The position numbers were made by a program, and so were the translations under genes. The notes under the pieces were generated by a model. The model did no database searches, had not been told where the DNA came from, and saw only the letters and a program-made list of their open reading frames with translations. From Gammaproteobacteria bacterium (GTDB lineage Bacteria > Pseudomonadota > Gammaproteobacteria > JAJPIJ01), in NCBI GenBank assembly GCA_035501935.1, contig DATJVC010000033.1, forward strand, positions 32,637 through 96,636: a stretch of DNA of 64,000 nt, read 5' to 3'. Below, in pieces: positions 38,478 through 46,997 of the stretch. Each line of letters begins with the position of its first letter. Positions within the stretch are counted from its first letter, which is position 1.

Positions 38478-39242
38478 ATGAAGTTCAAAGTCATCATTCC
38501 TGCGCGTTACGACTCCACCCGGCTGCCCGGTAAACCGCTGCTGGATCTGGGTGGCAGGCCGCTCATCCAGCGCGTTCACGAACGGGCGCTGGAAAGCGGT
38601 GCCGAGGCGGTGGTAATCGCGACCGATGACGAGCGCATCAGGACAGCGGCGGAGAAATTTGGTGCCCGCGCATGCATGACCGCGGCGACGCACGCCTCGG
38701 GCACCGATCGCATCGCGGAGGTGGTGCAGCGCGAGGGTTATGCCGACGACGACATCATCGTGAATCTGCAAGGTGACGAACCGTTGATGCCCGGACTCGC
38801 CATACGGCAGGTGGCGGAATTGCTGATGGCGGATTCCGCGGCCGACATGGCGACGCTCTGTGAGCGCATCACCGCGGTGCAGGACGTTTTCGACACCGCC
38901 GTGGTAAAGGTGGTGGCTGACGTGCAGGGCAGGGCATTGTATTTCAGCCGGGCATCCATCCCTTGGGATCGCATCCAGTTTGAAGGCGACACCACGGTCA
39001 ACTGGTCGCTGTCACAAACATATTACCGGCACATCGGCATCTACGCCTATCGCGTGGGTTTTTTGAAGCGCTACGCCGCCCTGCCGCCCTGCGCCATGGA
39101 GCAGACCGAGAATCTGGAACAATTGCGAGCCCTCTATTATGGCGCGCACGTTGCAATTGCCGAGGCGGCGGAACCCACCGGCTTTGGCGTGGACACGCCC
39201 GCCGATCTGGAACGCCTGCGCCGGATATTGAGTTCAGTTTGA
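38478..39242 (+). CDS. kdsB: 3-deoxy-manno-octulosonate cytidylyltransferase KdsB
   Basis: A 254-residue nucleotidyltransferase. The N-terminal CTP-binding motif IPARYDSTRLPGKPL and the NLQGDEPLM segment identify KdsB. It activates Kdo as CMP-Kdo for lipopolysaccharide core assembly. It is the last gene of the envelope operon, and its final 9 bp overlap the 3' end of the convergent HisA-like gene, with no terminator between them. Confidence 0.95.
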   Translation: MKFKVIIPARYDSTRLPGKPLLDLGGRPLIQRVHERALESGAEAVVIATDDERIRTAAEKFGARACMTAATHASGTDRIAEVVQREGYADDDIIVNLQGDEPLMPGLAIRQVAELLMADSAADMATLCERITAVQDVFDTAVVKVVADVQGRALYFSRASIPWDRIQFEGDTTVNWSLSQTYYRHIGIYAYRVGFLKRYAALPPCAMEQTENLEQLRALYYGAHVAIAEAAEPTGFGVDTPADLERLRRILSSV

Positions 39243-39950
39243 TGCACGGCTGGCAGCCGCGATGAGGACCCCGCGATCCAGCCTGCCGTCGTGGAGGGCG
39301 GTGGCGACCAGGACACCATCCACATGCGCCTCTTCCAAGCGGAGCAAATCATCGATCCCGCGCACGCCGCCCGCTGCGTAAATCCGGTAGTGCCGTCCTT
39401 CAACGGGATGTTCCGTCAGTCGGCAATAGTGCGGACCGGCGCCGGTGCCGACGCGATCCAGTTCCATGACTAATACGGCATCCGGCCACAGTTCCGGATG
39501 ATGTTCGAGCTCCGCCGGCCCGCGGAAGCGGCCTTGCAGGTAATCCAGCGACAAAATGTATGGTTTCCTGATCGTTTGTCGCAATGCCCGATACTTATCC
39601 AGGCTGCCGATGCTTTCACTGCCGAGAACGGGAGTGATGTTGCACCTGCCTTCCAGCCAGGCAAGCTCTTCCGGTTGCGAGAAGCCGGCGTCAAGCCAGA
39701 ATGCGAGCTCTTGATGGTGGTCACAGAGCATATCGATGGTGGCGCGGTTATCTCCCCAACCCATGATGCGGTCGATATCGGCGAGATAAAACGTATCGAA
39801 GGCGTACAGGGAACGCAGCGACTCCAGGACTGCGGACAATTCACTGGAATTGCACAGTTTGCTTGTCAACGGCCGGTATTGCCGCCGTTGTCCGGCAATG
39901 GCGCGCACAGCCTGCCCAGCCTTGATGTCAATGACCGGGACGATGTGCAT
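39234..39950 (-). CDS. HisA/HisF-like TIM-barrel protein
   Basis: A 238-residue protein related to HisA: N-terminus MHIVPVIDIKAGQAVRA, then FYLADIDRIMGWGDN, LDAGFSQPEEL and YAAGGVRGIDDLLRLEEA. No histidine-synthesis genes are nearby. HisA-like proteins are known from the H4MPT/methanofuran gene sets of methylotrophs, so a role in C1-cofactor synthesis is possible, but the gene is 23 kb from the C1 operon and this is inference. It lies 7 bp after the aas stop on the same strand. Confidence 0.75.
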   Translation of the reverse strand: MHIVPVIDIKAGQAVRAIAGQRRQYRPLTSKLCNSSELSAVLESLRSLYAFDTFYLADIDRIMGWGDNRATIDMLCDHHQELAFWLDAGFSQPEELAWLEGRCNITPVLGSESIGSLDKYRALRQTIRKPYILSLDYLQGRFRGPAELEHHPELWPDAVLVMELDRVGTGAGPHYCRLTEHPVEGRHYRIYAAGGVRGIDDLLRLEEAHVDGVLVATALHDGRLDRGVLIAAASRASN

Positions 39951-39957
39951 CAGGCGT

Positions 39958-42084
39958 TCAGGAATCGGCCAGTTTCTTCAAGGCGACATAATCGATCTTG
40001 CCGGTGCCCAGCAGCGGCAGTGTCTTTAAATGCGCGATCTTGCGCGGCACGGCCAGTTCCGGCGCACCCAAAGCCCGCGCCGCCTGCGCCAGCGCCTCGC
40101 GTTTCAGTGACCCGTCGGTGGTGAAAAGCACCAGCGACTCGCCACGCTTGAGGTCGCTCTGCGTGCTGACGGCGTGTTGGTGCTGGGGCGAAGCGGTTGC
40201 GGCAATGTTTTCGACCGTCTCCAGCGACACCATTTCGCCGGCGATCTTGGCAAAGCGTTTGACGCGGCCCTTGATGGTGATGAAACCATCGCCGTCGATC
40301 TCGACCACGTCGCCGGTGTTATACCAGCCGAGGCCGTACTCGGTGCGCGGCGGCTTGAGCGTCCCCGGATGATCGTGGAGAAAATAACCCAGCATGATGT
40401 TTGGACCGCGCACGTGCAGGATGCCGCCGTCGGCAATGCCGGGCACGGCGTCGAGCCGGTATTCGATGCCGGGCAGCAACGTGCCGACCGAGCCGGGCCT
40501 GTTCGCCATTGGCGTGTTGACCGCCAGCACTGGCGCGCACTCGGTCGCGCCATAGCCTTCAAGGATGCGCAGGCCGAATTTTTCCATCCAGATTTTACGG
40601 ACTTCGTCATTCAGTTTCTCTGCGCCGGCGACCACATAACGCAACCGGTAGAAATCGTAAGGATGGGCAAACCTGGCATAGTTGCCGAGAAAGGTGCTGG
40701 TGCCGAACAGCACGGTGCAACCGCGGTCGTAGATGATTTCGGGGATGATGCGGTAGTGCAGCGGTGAGGGATATAAAAACAGTTTGCACCCCGTCACCAG
40801 CGGCATGATGGCGCCGCAGGTCAGGCCGAAGGCGTGGAATACCGGCAGTGCGATTAAAAATTTGTCCGCCGGCGAGAAATCGATGACGGCGCGCACTTGC
40901 GCGATGTTGGCGAGCAGGGCGTTGTGGCTGATGGCCACGCCCTTGGGCCTGCCCTCCGATCCGGAGGTGAACAGCACCACCGCCGGCGCATAGGGCGAGG
41001 TTTGCAACGTCGCCCGGCGCGGGAAGAGCAGGGCGGACAGCAGCCATAACTTATCCCGCCAGGTCAGCAGGCCGCGGAGATCCTCCAAATAGAACACCCG
41101 GACGTTTTCCAGTGCGGCCACTGTCCCGGTCAATTTCGCAGCGTGCAGGAATTTTCGCGAGGTGATGATGGTTCGCACCCCGGCCACGAAGCAGGCGTTC
41201 TGCATCCCCTGCGTTCCGGCGGTGTAGTTCAGCATTGCCGGTATGCGGCGGAAGGCGCTCATGCCGAAGATCAGGCAGACCGTGGCGCTGATATTGGGTA
41301 ACAGAAGCCCAACGCATTCGTTTTCGCCAGTGAACTTGCACACGATGCGGCCCAGCGCGAGGCTGGTCCCGAGCAGATGGCCATAAGATTCCTCCTCCTG
41401 CCGCATGTCTTCCAGCAACAATGTACCGCGGCCATGCACGGCGATGGCGTCGAGAAATGCCGAGAATAATGTCTGTTCCGGACGCGAGGCGAAGATCATC
41501 TCCTGCATCAGCCGGCGCAGCGCCTCACCGGCCTTCTTGCGGCGCAGTTTGGCGGTGGGCGCATCGGGCATGGCCAGGCGGGTGGTCGGCAGCATCGTGA
41601 GTGTGATGCGCGGAAACAGCGCGCGCGGGTGGCGGCCGGAAAGCCGGCTGAAGTAGGACCTCGCCGGCCCGTCCAGCCGCACCGGCAGCAGGGTGGCGCC
41701 GGTCCGGGCGGCGACGAATGCCGGCCCCTCATAAACCTTCATCAGGCTGCCGGTGACGGTGATGCGCCCCTCCGGAAAAATGACCACCGGCTGGTCGGAC
41801 TCGAGCAACGCGATGACTTTTTTCATCGCCATCGGACTGGTCGGATCGACGGCCAGATGCGGAACGTAACTCAGGATGAAGCGGAACAGCGGGTTCCTGA
41901 GCACCTGCGTGTGAACGACGAAGGTCGGGCGCAGGGGCAGGAACAGCCCGAGCAGCAGACCGTCGAGAAACGATTCATGATTGGCGATGACGAGCAACTT
42001 GCCGTTGTGGCCGGCGCCGACGTTGCCCTCGACGCGAACGCGGAACAAGAGTCCGCACAACCAGCGTAAACAAATCCGTAACAT
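39958..42084 (-). CDS. aas: Bifunctional acyltransferase/acyl-ACP synthetase, Aas type
   Basis: 708 residues from ATG 42084, chosen because GAGGG lies 7 nt upstream. The N-terminal PlsC-like domain has NHESFLDG (HX4D, about residue 40) and FPEGRITVTG. The C-terminal AMP-binding domain has VLFTSGSEGRPKGV, GYGATECAPV and a GTGKIDYVALKKL end with the catalytic lysine. It re-acylates lysophospholipids at the inner membrane using acyl-ACP. The length matches E. coli Aas (719). The usual partner lplT is not adjacent. Confidence 0.93.
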   Translation of the reverse strand: MLRICLRWLCGLLFRVRVEGNVGAGHNGKLLVIANHESFLDGLLLGLFLPLRPTFVVHTQVLRNPLFRFILSYVPHLAVDPTSPMAMKKVIALLESDQPVVIFPEGRITVTGSLMKVYEGPAFVAARTGATLLPVRLDGPARSYFSRLSGRHPRALFPRITLTMLPTTRLAMPDAPTAKLRRKKAGEALRRLMQEMIFASRPEQTLFSAFLDAIAVHGRGTLLLEDMRQEEESYGHLLGTSLALGRIVCKFTGENECVGLLLPNISATVCLIFGMSAFRRIPAMLNYTAGTQGMQNACFVAGVRTIITSRKFLHAAKLTGTVAALENVRVFYLEDLRGLLTWRDKLWLLSALLFPRRATLQTSPYAPAVVLFTSGSEGRPKGVAISHNALLANIAQVRAVIDFSPADKFLIALPVFHAFGLTCGAIMPLVTGCKLFLYPSPLHYRIIPEIIYDRGCTVLFGTSTFLGNYARFAHPYDFYRLRYVVAGAEKLNDEVRKIWMEKFGLRILEGYGATECAPVLAVNTPMANRPGSVGTLLPGIEYRLDAVPGIADGGILHVRGPNIMLGYFLHDHPGTLKPPRTEYGLGWYNTGDVVEIDGDGFITIKGRVKRFAKIAGEMVSLETVENIAATASPQHQHAVSTQSDLKRGESLVLFTTDGSLKREALAQAARALGAPELAVPRKIAHLKTLPLLGTGKIDYVALKKLADS

Positions 42085-42197
42085 CACCATACCCTCGATG
42101 CGGCGTCGGGGCATTGTAGCTGCAGCCCGGCGGTCACTGCCACGGGCCGTAGTAAACCACCCATGTCATGGTTGGTGAAATAAAGATGACGATGGCA

Positions 42198-42223
42198 CCC
42201 GGGCTGGATGGACAAAGCCCGGG
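42198..42223. other. GC-rich hairpin between the lipoprotein gene and aas
   Basis: CCCGGGCT (42198-42205) and AGCCCGGG (42216-42223) form a perfect 8-bp stem with a 10-nt loop, just after the lipoprotein stop on the minus strand. No T-run follows in that direction, so it may act as an attenuator or RNA-stability element rather than a full terminator. Confidence 0.5.
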
Positions 42224-42225
42224 AT

Positions 42226-42765
42226 TTATTCAACAGGCGGGCGGGGCGCGGTGGCGGCCTTTTCGCCGCCGAAATCCCGAAGAACTTCCTCGGAAAATTT
42301 AATTATCTTCCAGCCCGCGTCTGTTTTTCTCACGGTGACTTCGTGTTTCAGCAACCAGGCCGGTTCCCAATTACTGAACGAATGCTGGTAAGACTTTTCC
42401 GTGACGACCAGGTATACCTCGGCACCATCATCGGAGGTCGTCTGCGACTCGATGGTTCTCTCCAATTTGATCATCGGGGTAAATGGTGTGCCCGCCGGTC
42501 TGGTTTCTGCAATGACGCCTGCCGGCGATCCCAGATTGATTTCCCGCCCGAGCAGGGTCATTTTGCGCGGCAGGCAAAGATTGTCCACGTATGATTTCGC
42601 CCCGGCATCCACCAGGGCATACATTTCTCCGCAATCGCCATTCATCTGCGCCGACACCAAATGCACGTAAGCATCATAGGCCTGGGATTTTCCGGATTCA
42701 CAGCCCGTTGACCCAAGGTAAAGCGCGCACAACAAAAAAGGAAGCGCCGGTTTGCCGATGATCAA
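42226..42765 (-). CDS. Predicted lipoprotein of unknown function
   Basis: A 179-residue protein. The N-terminal signal (ALPFLLCALYLGSTGC) ends in the lipobox LGSTGC, so Cys22 should be lipidated. The rest has a compact domain with a late WKIIKFSEEVLRDF segment, reminiscent of small DUF4878-like (cystatin/NTF2-type) periplasmic lipoproteins, but I do not recognise the family. It lies between infA and aas on the same strand. It would be a client of LolCDE. Confidence 0.75.
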   Translation of the reverse strand: MIIGKPALPFLLCALYLGSTGCESGKSQAYDAYVHLVSAQMNGDCGEMYALVDAGAKSYVDNLCLPRKMTLLGREINLGSPAGVIAETRPAGTPFTPMIKLERTIESQTTSDDGAEVYLVVTEKSYQHSFSNWEPAWLLKHEVTVRKTDAGWKIIKFSEEVLRDFGGEKAATAPRPPVE

Positions 42766-42808
42766 CTTATTTCCCGCTTTAACGCGGCGGTTCTAACAGG
42801 GTGATCTG

Positions 42809-43027
42809 CTAACGGGCACGGAAGGTGATGCGGCCCTTGCTCAGATCATAGGGGGTAAGTTCAACGGTGACGACGTCGCCGGTCAGGATACGGATGTAGT
42901 GCTTGCGCATTTTGCCCGAGATGTGGGCGGTGACGACGTGACCATTCTGGAGTTGAACGCGGAACATGGTATTGGGCAGGGTCTCGATGACCTTGCCTTC
43001 CATTTCGATGTGTTCTTCCTTGGGCAT
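42809..43027 (-). CDS. infA: Translation initiation factor IF-1
   Basis: 72 residues from ATG 43027, the standard IF-1 length: [18 protein letters not shown], then the OB-fold core [17 protein letters not shown] and the end [12 protein letters not shown]. The frame continues upstream to 43117 but that extension has no IF-1 similarity. IF-1 occupies the 30S A-site during initiation. The 228-bp gap upstream contains two hairpins. Confidence 0.96.
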   Translation of the reverse strand: MPKEEHIEMEGKVIETLPNTMFRVQLQNGHVVTAHISGKMRKHYIRILTGDVVTVELTPYDLSKGRITFRAR

Positions 43028-43129
43028 GGCGTGTTGCTGCAGCTCCAGTGATTTTTTTGGGATCCGTGATCCTTCGCGGTACAGGGACGTGCCGCCATTT
43101 TCGCCGGCCTGAGCCATTGAAAATGGAGA

Positions 43130-43155
43130 CGATCAAAAACCGCGTTTTTTGATCG
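43130..43155. promoter_or_regulatory. Palindromic hairpin upstream of infA
   Basis: CGATCAAAAA (43130-43139) and TTTTTGATCG (43146-43155) form a perfect 10-bp inverted repeat around a 6-nt loop. It lies about 103 bp upstream of the infA start and 101 bp after the bpt stop. The internal A/T tracts allow a bidirectional terminator-like structure, or it may be an operator. Confidence 0.55.
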
Positions 43156-43160
43156 CCGTG

Positions 43161-43192
43161 CCCTGAGAAATCCCGGATGGACTTATTCAGGG
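43161..43192. repeat. Dispersed 32-bp hairpin element, copy 2
   Basis: Outer arms CCCTGA/TCAGGG and inner arms AAATCC/GGACTT, with the same spacing as the element at 24461-24492. On the minus strand the inner stem closes with a G-U pair. The outer arms differ from copy 1 by paired (compensatory) changes. It lies between bpt and infA. Confidence 0.65.
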
Positions 43193-43255
43193 CCGGATGA
43201 CAAGGCGCGCATTGTGCACCAACGAGCCGCTAAAGAACAGTCCACGAGCGGTTCA

Positions 43256-43981
43256 TCAGGGCGCCGGGCACTCACGGGTCCAGCGCCCGCCCCAGAAATA
43301 TTCCATGGGCTGGTAATCATATTTGTAGCTCATCTTGCGGCAGTCTTTGATCCAGTAGCCCAGGTAGAGCCAGGACAATCCCTGTTCCCTGGAGCGGATG
43401 ATCTCGTAGAGCACGGCGTATTTACCCAGGCCCCGGGCCGACAAATCGGGATCATAATAGGTGTAAACCGCCGACAAGGCATCGTCGAGCACGTCGACAA
43501 CGGCGACGCAGATCAGCCGCCTGTCAAGCCGCATTTCCAGAAAACGCGTGTTAACCCAGGCGGCGGTGAGGAATTCTGTGTAGTGACGGACATCGCCGTC
43601 GTCCATGCCGCCGCCGGGATGGCGGTGCTTCAGATAACGCTGATACAGCGCGTAATGCTCCGGGTCATAGACGGGCGCTCGTTCGCTGACAACGAGGTCC
43701 TGATTTTTCTCCCAACAGCGCTCCTGGTGCCGCTTCATGCGGAACTCCCGCACCGGCAGACGGACGGGAACGCAGGCATGGCAGGGATGGCAGTGCGGAC
43801 GATAAAGATGCCCGCCGCTGCGGCGGAAGCCGTGCGCGGAAAGCAGGCTGTAAAGCGCCGTGGTTTTGGGGACGGCCGGATCGGCGAACAACGTCGTGGC
43901 CTGCCGATCCGGCAGATAGCCGCAGGGATGGGGCGGCGTGGCGTAGAACCGCAGCAGGCCGGCACGCGTGGGCTGATTCAT
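43256..43981 (-). CDS. bpt: Aspartate/glutamate leucyltransferase (Bpt)
   Basis: A 241-residue protein of the ATE/Bpt family. It has the N-terminal cysteine-containing region (CGYLPDRQATTLFADP), the RPHCHPCHACVPVRLPV cysteine-rich segment and the C-terminal LYLGYWIKDCRKMSYK motif. Bpt moves leucine from Leu-tRNA to proteins with N-terminal Asp or Glu, marking them for ClpAP through the N-degron pathway. It overlaps aat by 4 bp, so both transferases of the pathway are co-expressed. Confidence 0.95.
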   Translation of the reverse strand: MNQPTRAGLLRFYATPPHPCGYLPDRQATTLFADPAVPKTTALYSLLSAHGFRRSGGHLYRPHCHPCHACVPVRLPVREFRMKRHQERCWEKNQDLVVSERAPVYDPEHYALYQRYLKHRHPGGGMDDGDVRHYTEFLTAAWVNTRFLEMRLDRRLICVAVVDVLDDALSAVYTYYDPDLSARGLGKYAVLYEIIRSREQGLSWLYLGYWIKDCRKMSYKYDYQPMEYFWGGRWTRECPAP

Positions 43982-44688
43982 GGAGGGGCCACGCGCCAGG
44001 CGTCAGGGGCCGGCGGCTGCTCACAATACCGGTCCAGATAGGCGATGAAGGTGGCGCGCGGGATCATTTCGGCCCCCAATGTCTGCAGATGTGAATTATG
44101 CACCTGGCAGTCCATGAGCGCATAACCCCACACTTGCAGCCAGCGGCACAGATGCGCCAACCCCACCTTGGAAGCGTCCGTCAGACGGCTGAACATCGAC
44201 TCGCCGAAGAACACCCGGCCCAGGCTCAGGCCGTAAAGGCCGCCCGCCAGTTTACCCGCATGCCAGCACTCGATCGAATGCGCACGACCCAGTTGATGCA
44301 GGCGGGTGTAGGCGCGTTGCATGTCGGGATTCAGCCAGGTACCGCCGCCGCCCCGGCGCGGTCCGGCGCAACCGGCCAGCACGCCCTCGAAGTCGCGATC
44401 CCAGGTGGCCGTAAACCGCCCGCGGCGCATGGTCCGGCGCAGGCGCCGCGAGATATGCATGCGTTTCGGGAATAACACGCAGCGCGGGTCGGGCGACCAC
44501 CACAGAATGGGCTGATGCTCGCTGTACCAGGGGAAGATGCCGCGCCGGTAGGCGGCCAGCAGGCGTTCGGCGCTCAAATCCCCGCCCGCCGCCAGCAACC
44601 CGTCGGGCTCCTGCAGGGCCAGATCCAGCGGCGGAAAATCCGCGGCGTAACGTTGCAGCCCAAACCAATACAGCGGCTGTGATTTCAC
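43978..44688 (-). CDS. aat: Leucyl/phenylalanyl-tRNA-protein transferase (Aat)
   Basis: A 236-residue protein with the family motifs LLAAYRRGIFPWYSEHQP, WWSPDPRCVLFP and HSIECWHAGKLAGGLYG. It attaches Leu or Phe from aminoacyl-tRNA to proteins with N-terminal Lys or Arg, making them ClpAP substrates. Its start overlaps the stop of the upstream GNAT gene by 4 bp, and its stop overlaps the bpt start: a tightly coupled operon. Confidence 0.96.
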   Translation of the reverse strand: MKSQPLYWFGLQRYAADFPPLDLALQEPDGLLAAGGDLSAERLLAAYRRGIFPWYSEHQPILWWSPDPRCVLFPKRMHISRRLRRTMRRGRFTATWDRDFEGVLAGCAGPRRGGGGTWLNPDMQRAYTRLHQLGRAHSIECWHAGKLAGGLYGLSLGRVFFGESMFSRLTDASKVGLAHLCRWLQVWGYALMDCQVHNSHLQTLGAEMIPRATFIAYLDRYCEQPPAPDAWRVAPP

Positions 44689-45866
44689 GCCGCCTCCGTT
44701 GCCCGCCGGTACGGCGAATGCTGCTCAAGCGCCGTCATGTACTCTTGCATGGCCCTGGTTTCGCGCTCCAGAAAATCAGCGACGGCGAGCGCAAAGCGCG
44801 GATCACGCAGCCAGTGCACCGACCATGTCGGCACCGGCGCAAAGCCCCGGCTGATCTTGTGCTCGCCCTGGGCGCCGGCATTGAGCTGTCGCAAACCCTG
44901 ACCCATGCAATAGTCCATGGTTTGATAGTAGCAAACCTCGAAGTGCAGGTGACGCTGGTTTACCCGGCAACCCCAATGCCGGCCGTACAACGTGTGCGCG
45001 TCACGCATCGCGAAGGCGCCGGCGATATAGGCGCCATTCTTTTTGGCCATGAACAGCAGGGTTTGATCGGGCAGGGCGCGCCCCAGGTGCATGAAGAACT
45101 CGAGCGTCAAACGCGGTTCGCCCCATTTGCGGTGAAAGGTTGAGCGATAGAATTCGTGATAAACGCGCCAGGTCTCTTCACTGATCATCGGTCCGGACAA
45201 CACCTCCACGGTAATCCCGCTCTCTTTAATTTCCCGCCGTTCGCGGCGGATTTGCTTGCGGTGCTTGGAGTCCAGGCGCGAGAGAAAATCCTCAAAATCA
45301 TCGTAGCCGGCGTTATGCCAGTGATATTGGCAGCCGAGACGTCGCAAGCCGCCCCGGGCGACCAGGCTGTCCGCGTCCGTTTCGTTGGGGAAGAGGCAAT
45401 GCCATGAGGAGGCGGCGCGGTCGCGCATCAACTCCTGCGCCTGTTCCAACAGCGCGCCGCGCACGCGATCGCCGGCCACCGCATCCGGCGCCGTCAGCAG
45501 GCGTGGCCCGGCCACGGGCGTATAGGGGACCGCCGTGACCAGCTTGGGATAATAATTCCGCCCCGCGCGTTGGTATGCCTCCGCCCAGTCCCAGTCGAAT
45601 ACAAACTCGCCATGGGAGTTGCTTTTGAGGTATAGCGGCAGCGCCCCCACGAGCAGCCCGCCTTCATAAGCCAGGATGTGAACCGGCTCCCAGCCATGTC
45701 CACGCAGGCAGCCGCATTGCTCCAATCCCGCCAGAAACTCATGACGTAAAAAAGGCGTGGCATCGCTGGCCAGCCGGTTCCATGCCGCCGCCGGAATTTC
45801 CGTCAGCGAAGAACAGAGCTGGATGCGCAAACTGGGAACTGCGACCGCCGGGCGGACAATGGTCAT
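44685..45866 (-). CDS. GNAT/FemAB-fold protein, DUF482 family
   Basis: A 393-residue protein. The N-terminal half has FLRHEFLAGLEQCGCLRG and VGALPLYLKSNSHGEFVFDW, and the C-terminal half has a GNAT-like block (FMAKKNGAYIAGAFAMRD) and NAGAQGEHKISRGFAP, as in DUF482 (peptidogalycan-biosynthesis-type acyltransferase) proteins. It is often found next to aat and bpt, so a link to aminoacyl-tRNA-dependent transfer is plausible but unproven. It overlaps aat by 4 bp. Confidence 0.85.
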   Translation of the reverse strand: MTIVRPAVAVPSLRIQLCSSLTEIPAAAWNRLASDATPFLRHEFLAGLEQCGCLRGHGWEPVHILAYEGGLLVGALPLYLKSNSHGEFVFDWDWAEAYQRAGRNYYPKLVTAVPYTPVAGPRLLTAPDAVAGDRVRGALLEQAQELMRDRAASSWHCLFPNETDADSLVARGGLRRLGCQYHWHNAGYDDFEDFLSRLDSKHRKQIRRERREIKESGITVEVLSGPMISEETWRVYHEFYRSTFHRKWGEPRLTLEFFMHLGRALPDQTLLFMAKKNGAYIAGAFAMRDAHTLYGRHWGCRVNQRHLHFEVCYYQTMDYCMGQGLRQLNAGAQGEHKISRGFAPVPTWSVHWLRDPRFALAVADFLERETRAMQEYMTALEQHSPYRRATEAA

Positions 45867-45869
45867 GCG

Positions 45870-46355
45870 CTAATCGGGTGTGATGGTGATCGAACGACCC
45901 AGCACGCGCGTGACCGCCCGTTTGGAGCCGGTGAGGTCGAATGCGGTTTCTCCATAACCATGGTCCTTGAGGACATATCGAAAGGCCACATTGCCGCCGT
46001 TCATCAACTGGTGAAGCACCGGCGAATGGACGGCTCCACCCTCGATGCGTCCCAGGGTGAATTCGACCCAGTGATCGCCAGTGGTGCAGGCCGAGCCATC
46101 GTAGGATTTGTATTCGGCGGGTTCGCTGGCCACCTGAAACGTGGGGCAGGCGGCCAGACTGTCGAAGCCGGCGCGCAGAAGAAATCGCAAACGCACCTGA
46201 TTCTGGGCGTCCCGGTATATGCGCAGGGCATCGCCGCTTGTATTACGAATGGCGGCGGATGCGGGGAGTTCCTTGCCGGGGTCAATGACCTGCCATTGCG
46301 CCCGGAGGGGGGCACAACATAGAAACAGCAACAGACCTGCCTGCGCTCGTTGCAT
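45870..46355 (-). CDS. Secreted protein of unknown function
   Basis: A 161-residue protein with a signal peptide (AGLLLFLCCAPLRA, cleavage after residue 19 or so). The mature part has two cysteines (ACPTF; SACTTG) that could form a disulfide, and a C-terminal stretch (FRYVLKDHGYGETAFDLTGS) faintly like IalB-type periplasmic proteins. It lies 3 bp upstream of the GNAT gene and is probably the first gene of the aat-bpt operon. Function unknown. Confidence 0.7.
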   Translation of the reverse strand: MQRAQAGLLLFLCCAPLRAQWQVIDPGKELPASAAIRNTSGDALRIYRDAQNQVRLRFLLRAGFDSLAACPTFQVASEPAEYKSYDGSACTTGDHWVEFTLGRIEGGAVHSPVLHQLMNGGNVAFRYVLKDHGYGETAFDLTGSKRAVTRVLGRSITITPD

Positions 46356-46583
46356 CTTCTCGTTGGCGGATCGCTGAAAAATACGACACGGTGGATTTTC
46401 AACAATCCGTCGGCGTGTTGAGTATGATTTTAAAACAAGAGTAGCACAGGATTCTCCGAAGACCCGCCGTCAGTTAACGTTGAGCCGGCTTTCTGTGAAC
46501 TGCAACGCAATTATATTGGCGGCTGGTTTGTGGGGTTCCAGAAATCTGTGGAAATGCTGGCAGTCGTCTGGCGACAGGCAGGC
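46356..46583. other. Intergenic stretch with no recognised gene
   Basis: About 230 bp between the secreted-protein gene and a terminator. It should carry the promoter of the minus-strand aat operon. I find no convincing ORF or -35/-10 pair. Confidence 0.3.
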
Positions 46584-46613
46584 AAAAAAAACCCCGCATG
46601 CGCGGGGTTTTTT
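46584..46613 (-). terminator. Strong, bidirectional-looking intrinsic terminator
   Basis: AAAAAACCCCGC (46586-46597) and GCGGGGTTTTTT (46602-46613) form a 12-bp stem with an ATGC loop; Ts or As flank both sides. It lies 52 bp after the stop of the small secreted peptide gene on the minus strand and should end its transcript. Confidence 0.92.
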
Positions 46614-46664
46614 AATGAACACTTTTGTTGTTAGCGAGCAGTGAAGCTCTTTATGAACCTACGA

Positions 46665-46949
46665 TTACTTCTTGACGTAGGTGATGGAGCACTTGGCTTC
46701 GGAGAAGGTGCCGCACACTGCCGGATCCTTCGCGCCGGTGCCAATCTTGCCACCTGCATAGGCACCCGTCGGGTCGCCACCATAAGTGAAGCCGGCGGGC
46801 ATTTCGACATCATTGCCAGCCATGTCTTTGCCCTTCTCGGCAACCATGTAACCCGTGGACAGGTCGGTGGAGGAGAAAGGATTGGCGGCAAACGCTGCTG
46901 GGGTTGCGACCAGGGTGACTGCAAGTGCAGTCGTCAGTTTTTTAAACAT
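46665..46949 (-). CDS. Small secreted peptide, HvfA/bufferin-like N-terminus without Cys repeats
   Basis: 94 residues from ATG 46949, chosen because TAGGAGG lies 7 nt upstream; the frame extends further upstream without signal-peptide logic. Signal peptide FKKLTTALAVTLVATPAAFA, then NPFSSTDLSTGYMVAEKG, which resembles the start of mature HvfA/DUF2282-type precursor peptides (NPF...L..GYM.A). Those normally continue with repeated EGKCG blocks; here only two cysteines (AVCGTFSEAKCS) remain near the C-terminus. Strong ribosome-binding site and terminator suggest an abundant product. No hvfB/hvfC-like modification genes adjoin it. Function unknown. Confidence 0.7.
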   Translation of the reverse strand: MFKKLTTALAVTLVATPAAFAANPFSSTDLSTGYMVAEKGKDMAGNDVEMPAGFTYGGDPTGAYAGGKIGTGAKDPAVCGTFSEAKCSITYVKK

Positions 46950-46997
46950 TGTGAAACCTCCTAGGATGTTTGTTTTGCTTTGGGCGGCGCCAGACAT

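Noticed and set aside
42809..43117. An N-terminally extended IF-1 of 102 residues
   Set aside because: The first 30 residues have no IF-1 similarity, and the internal ATG gives the standard 72-residue length.
46586..46613. Inverted repeat considered as an insertion-sequence end
   Set aside because: The GC stem with flanking T/A runs is a standard intrinsic terminator; no transposase or target duplication is present.
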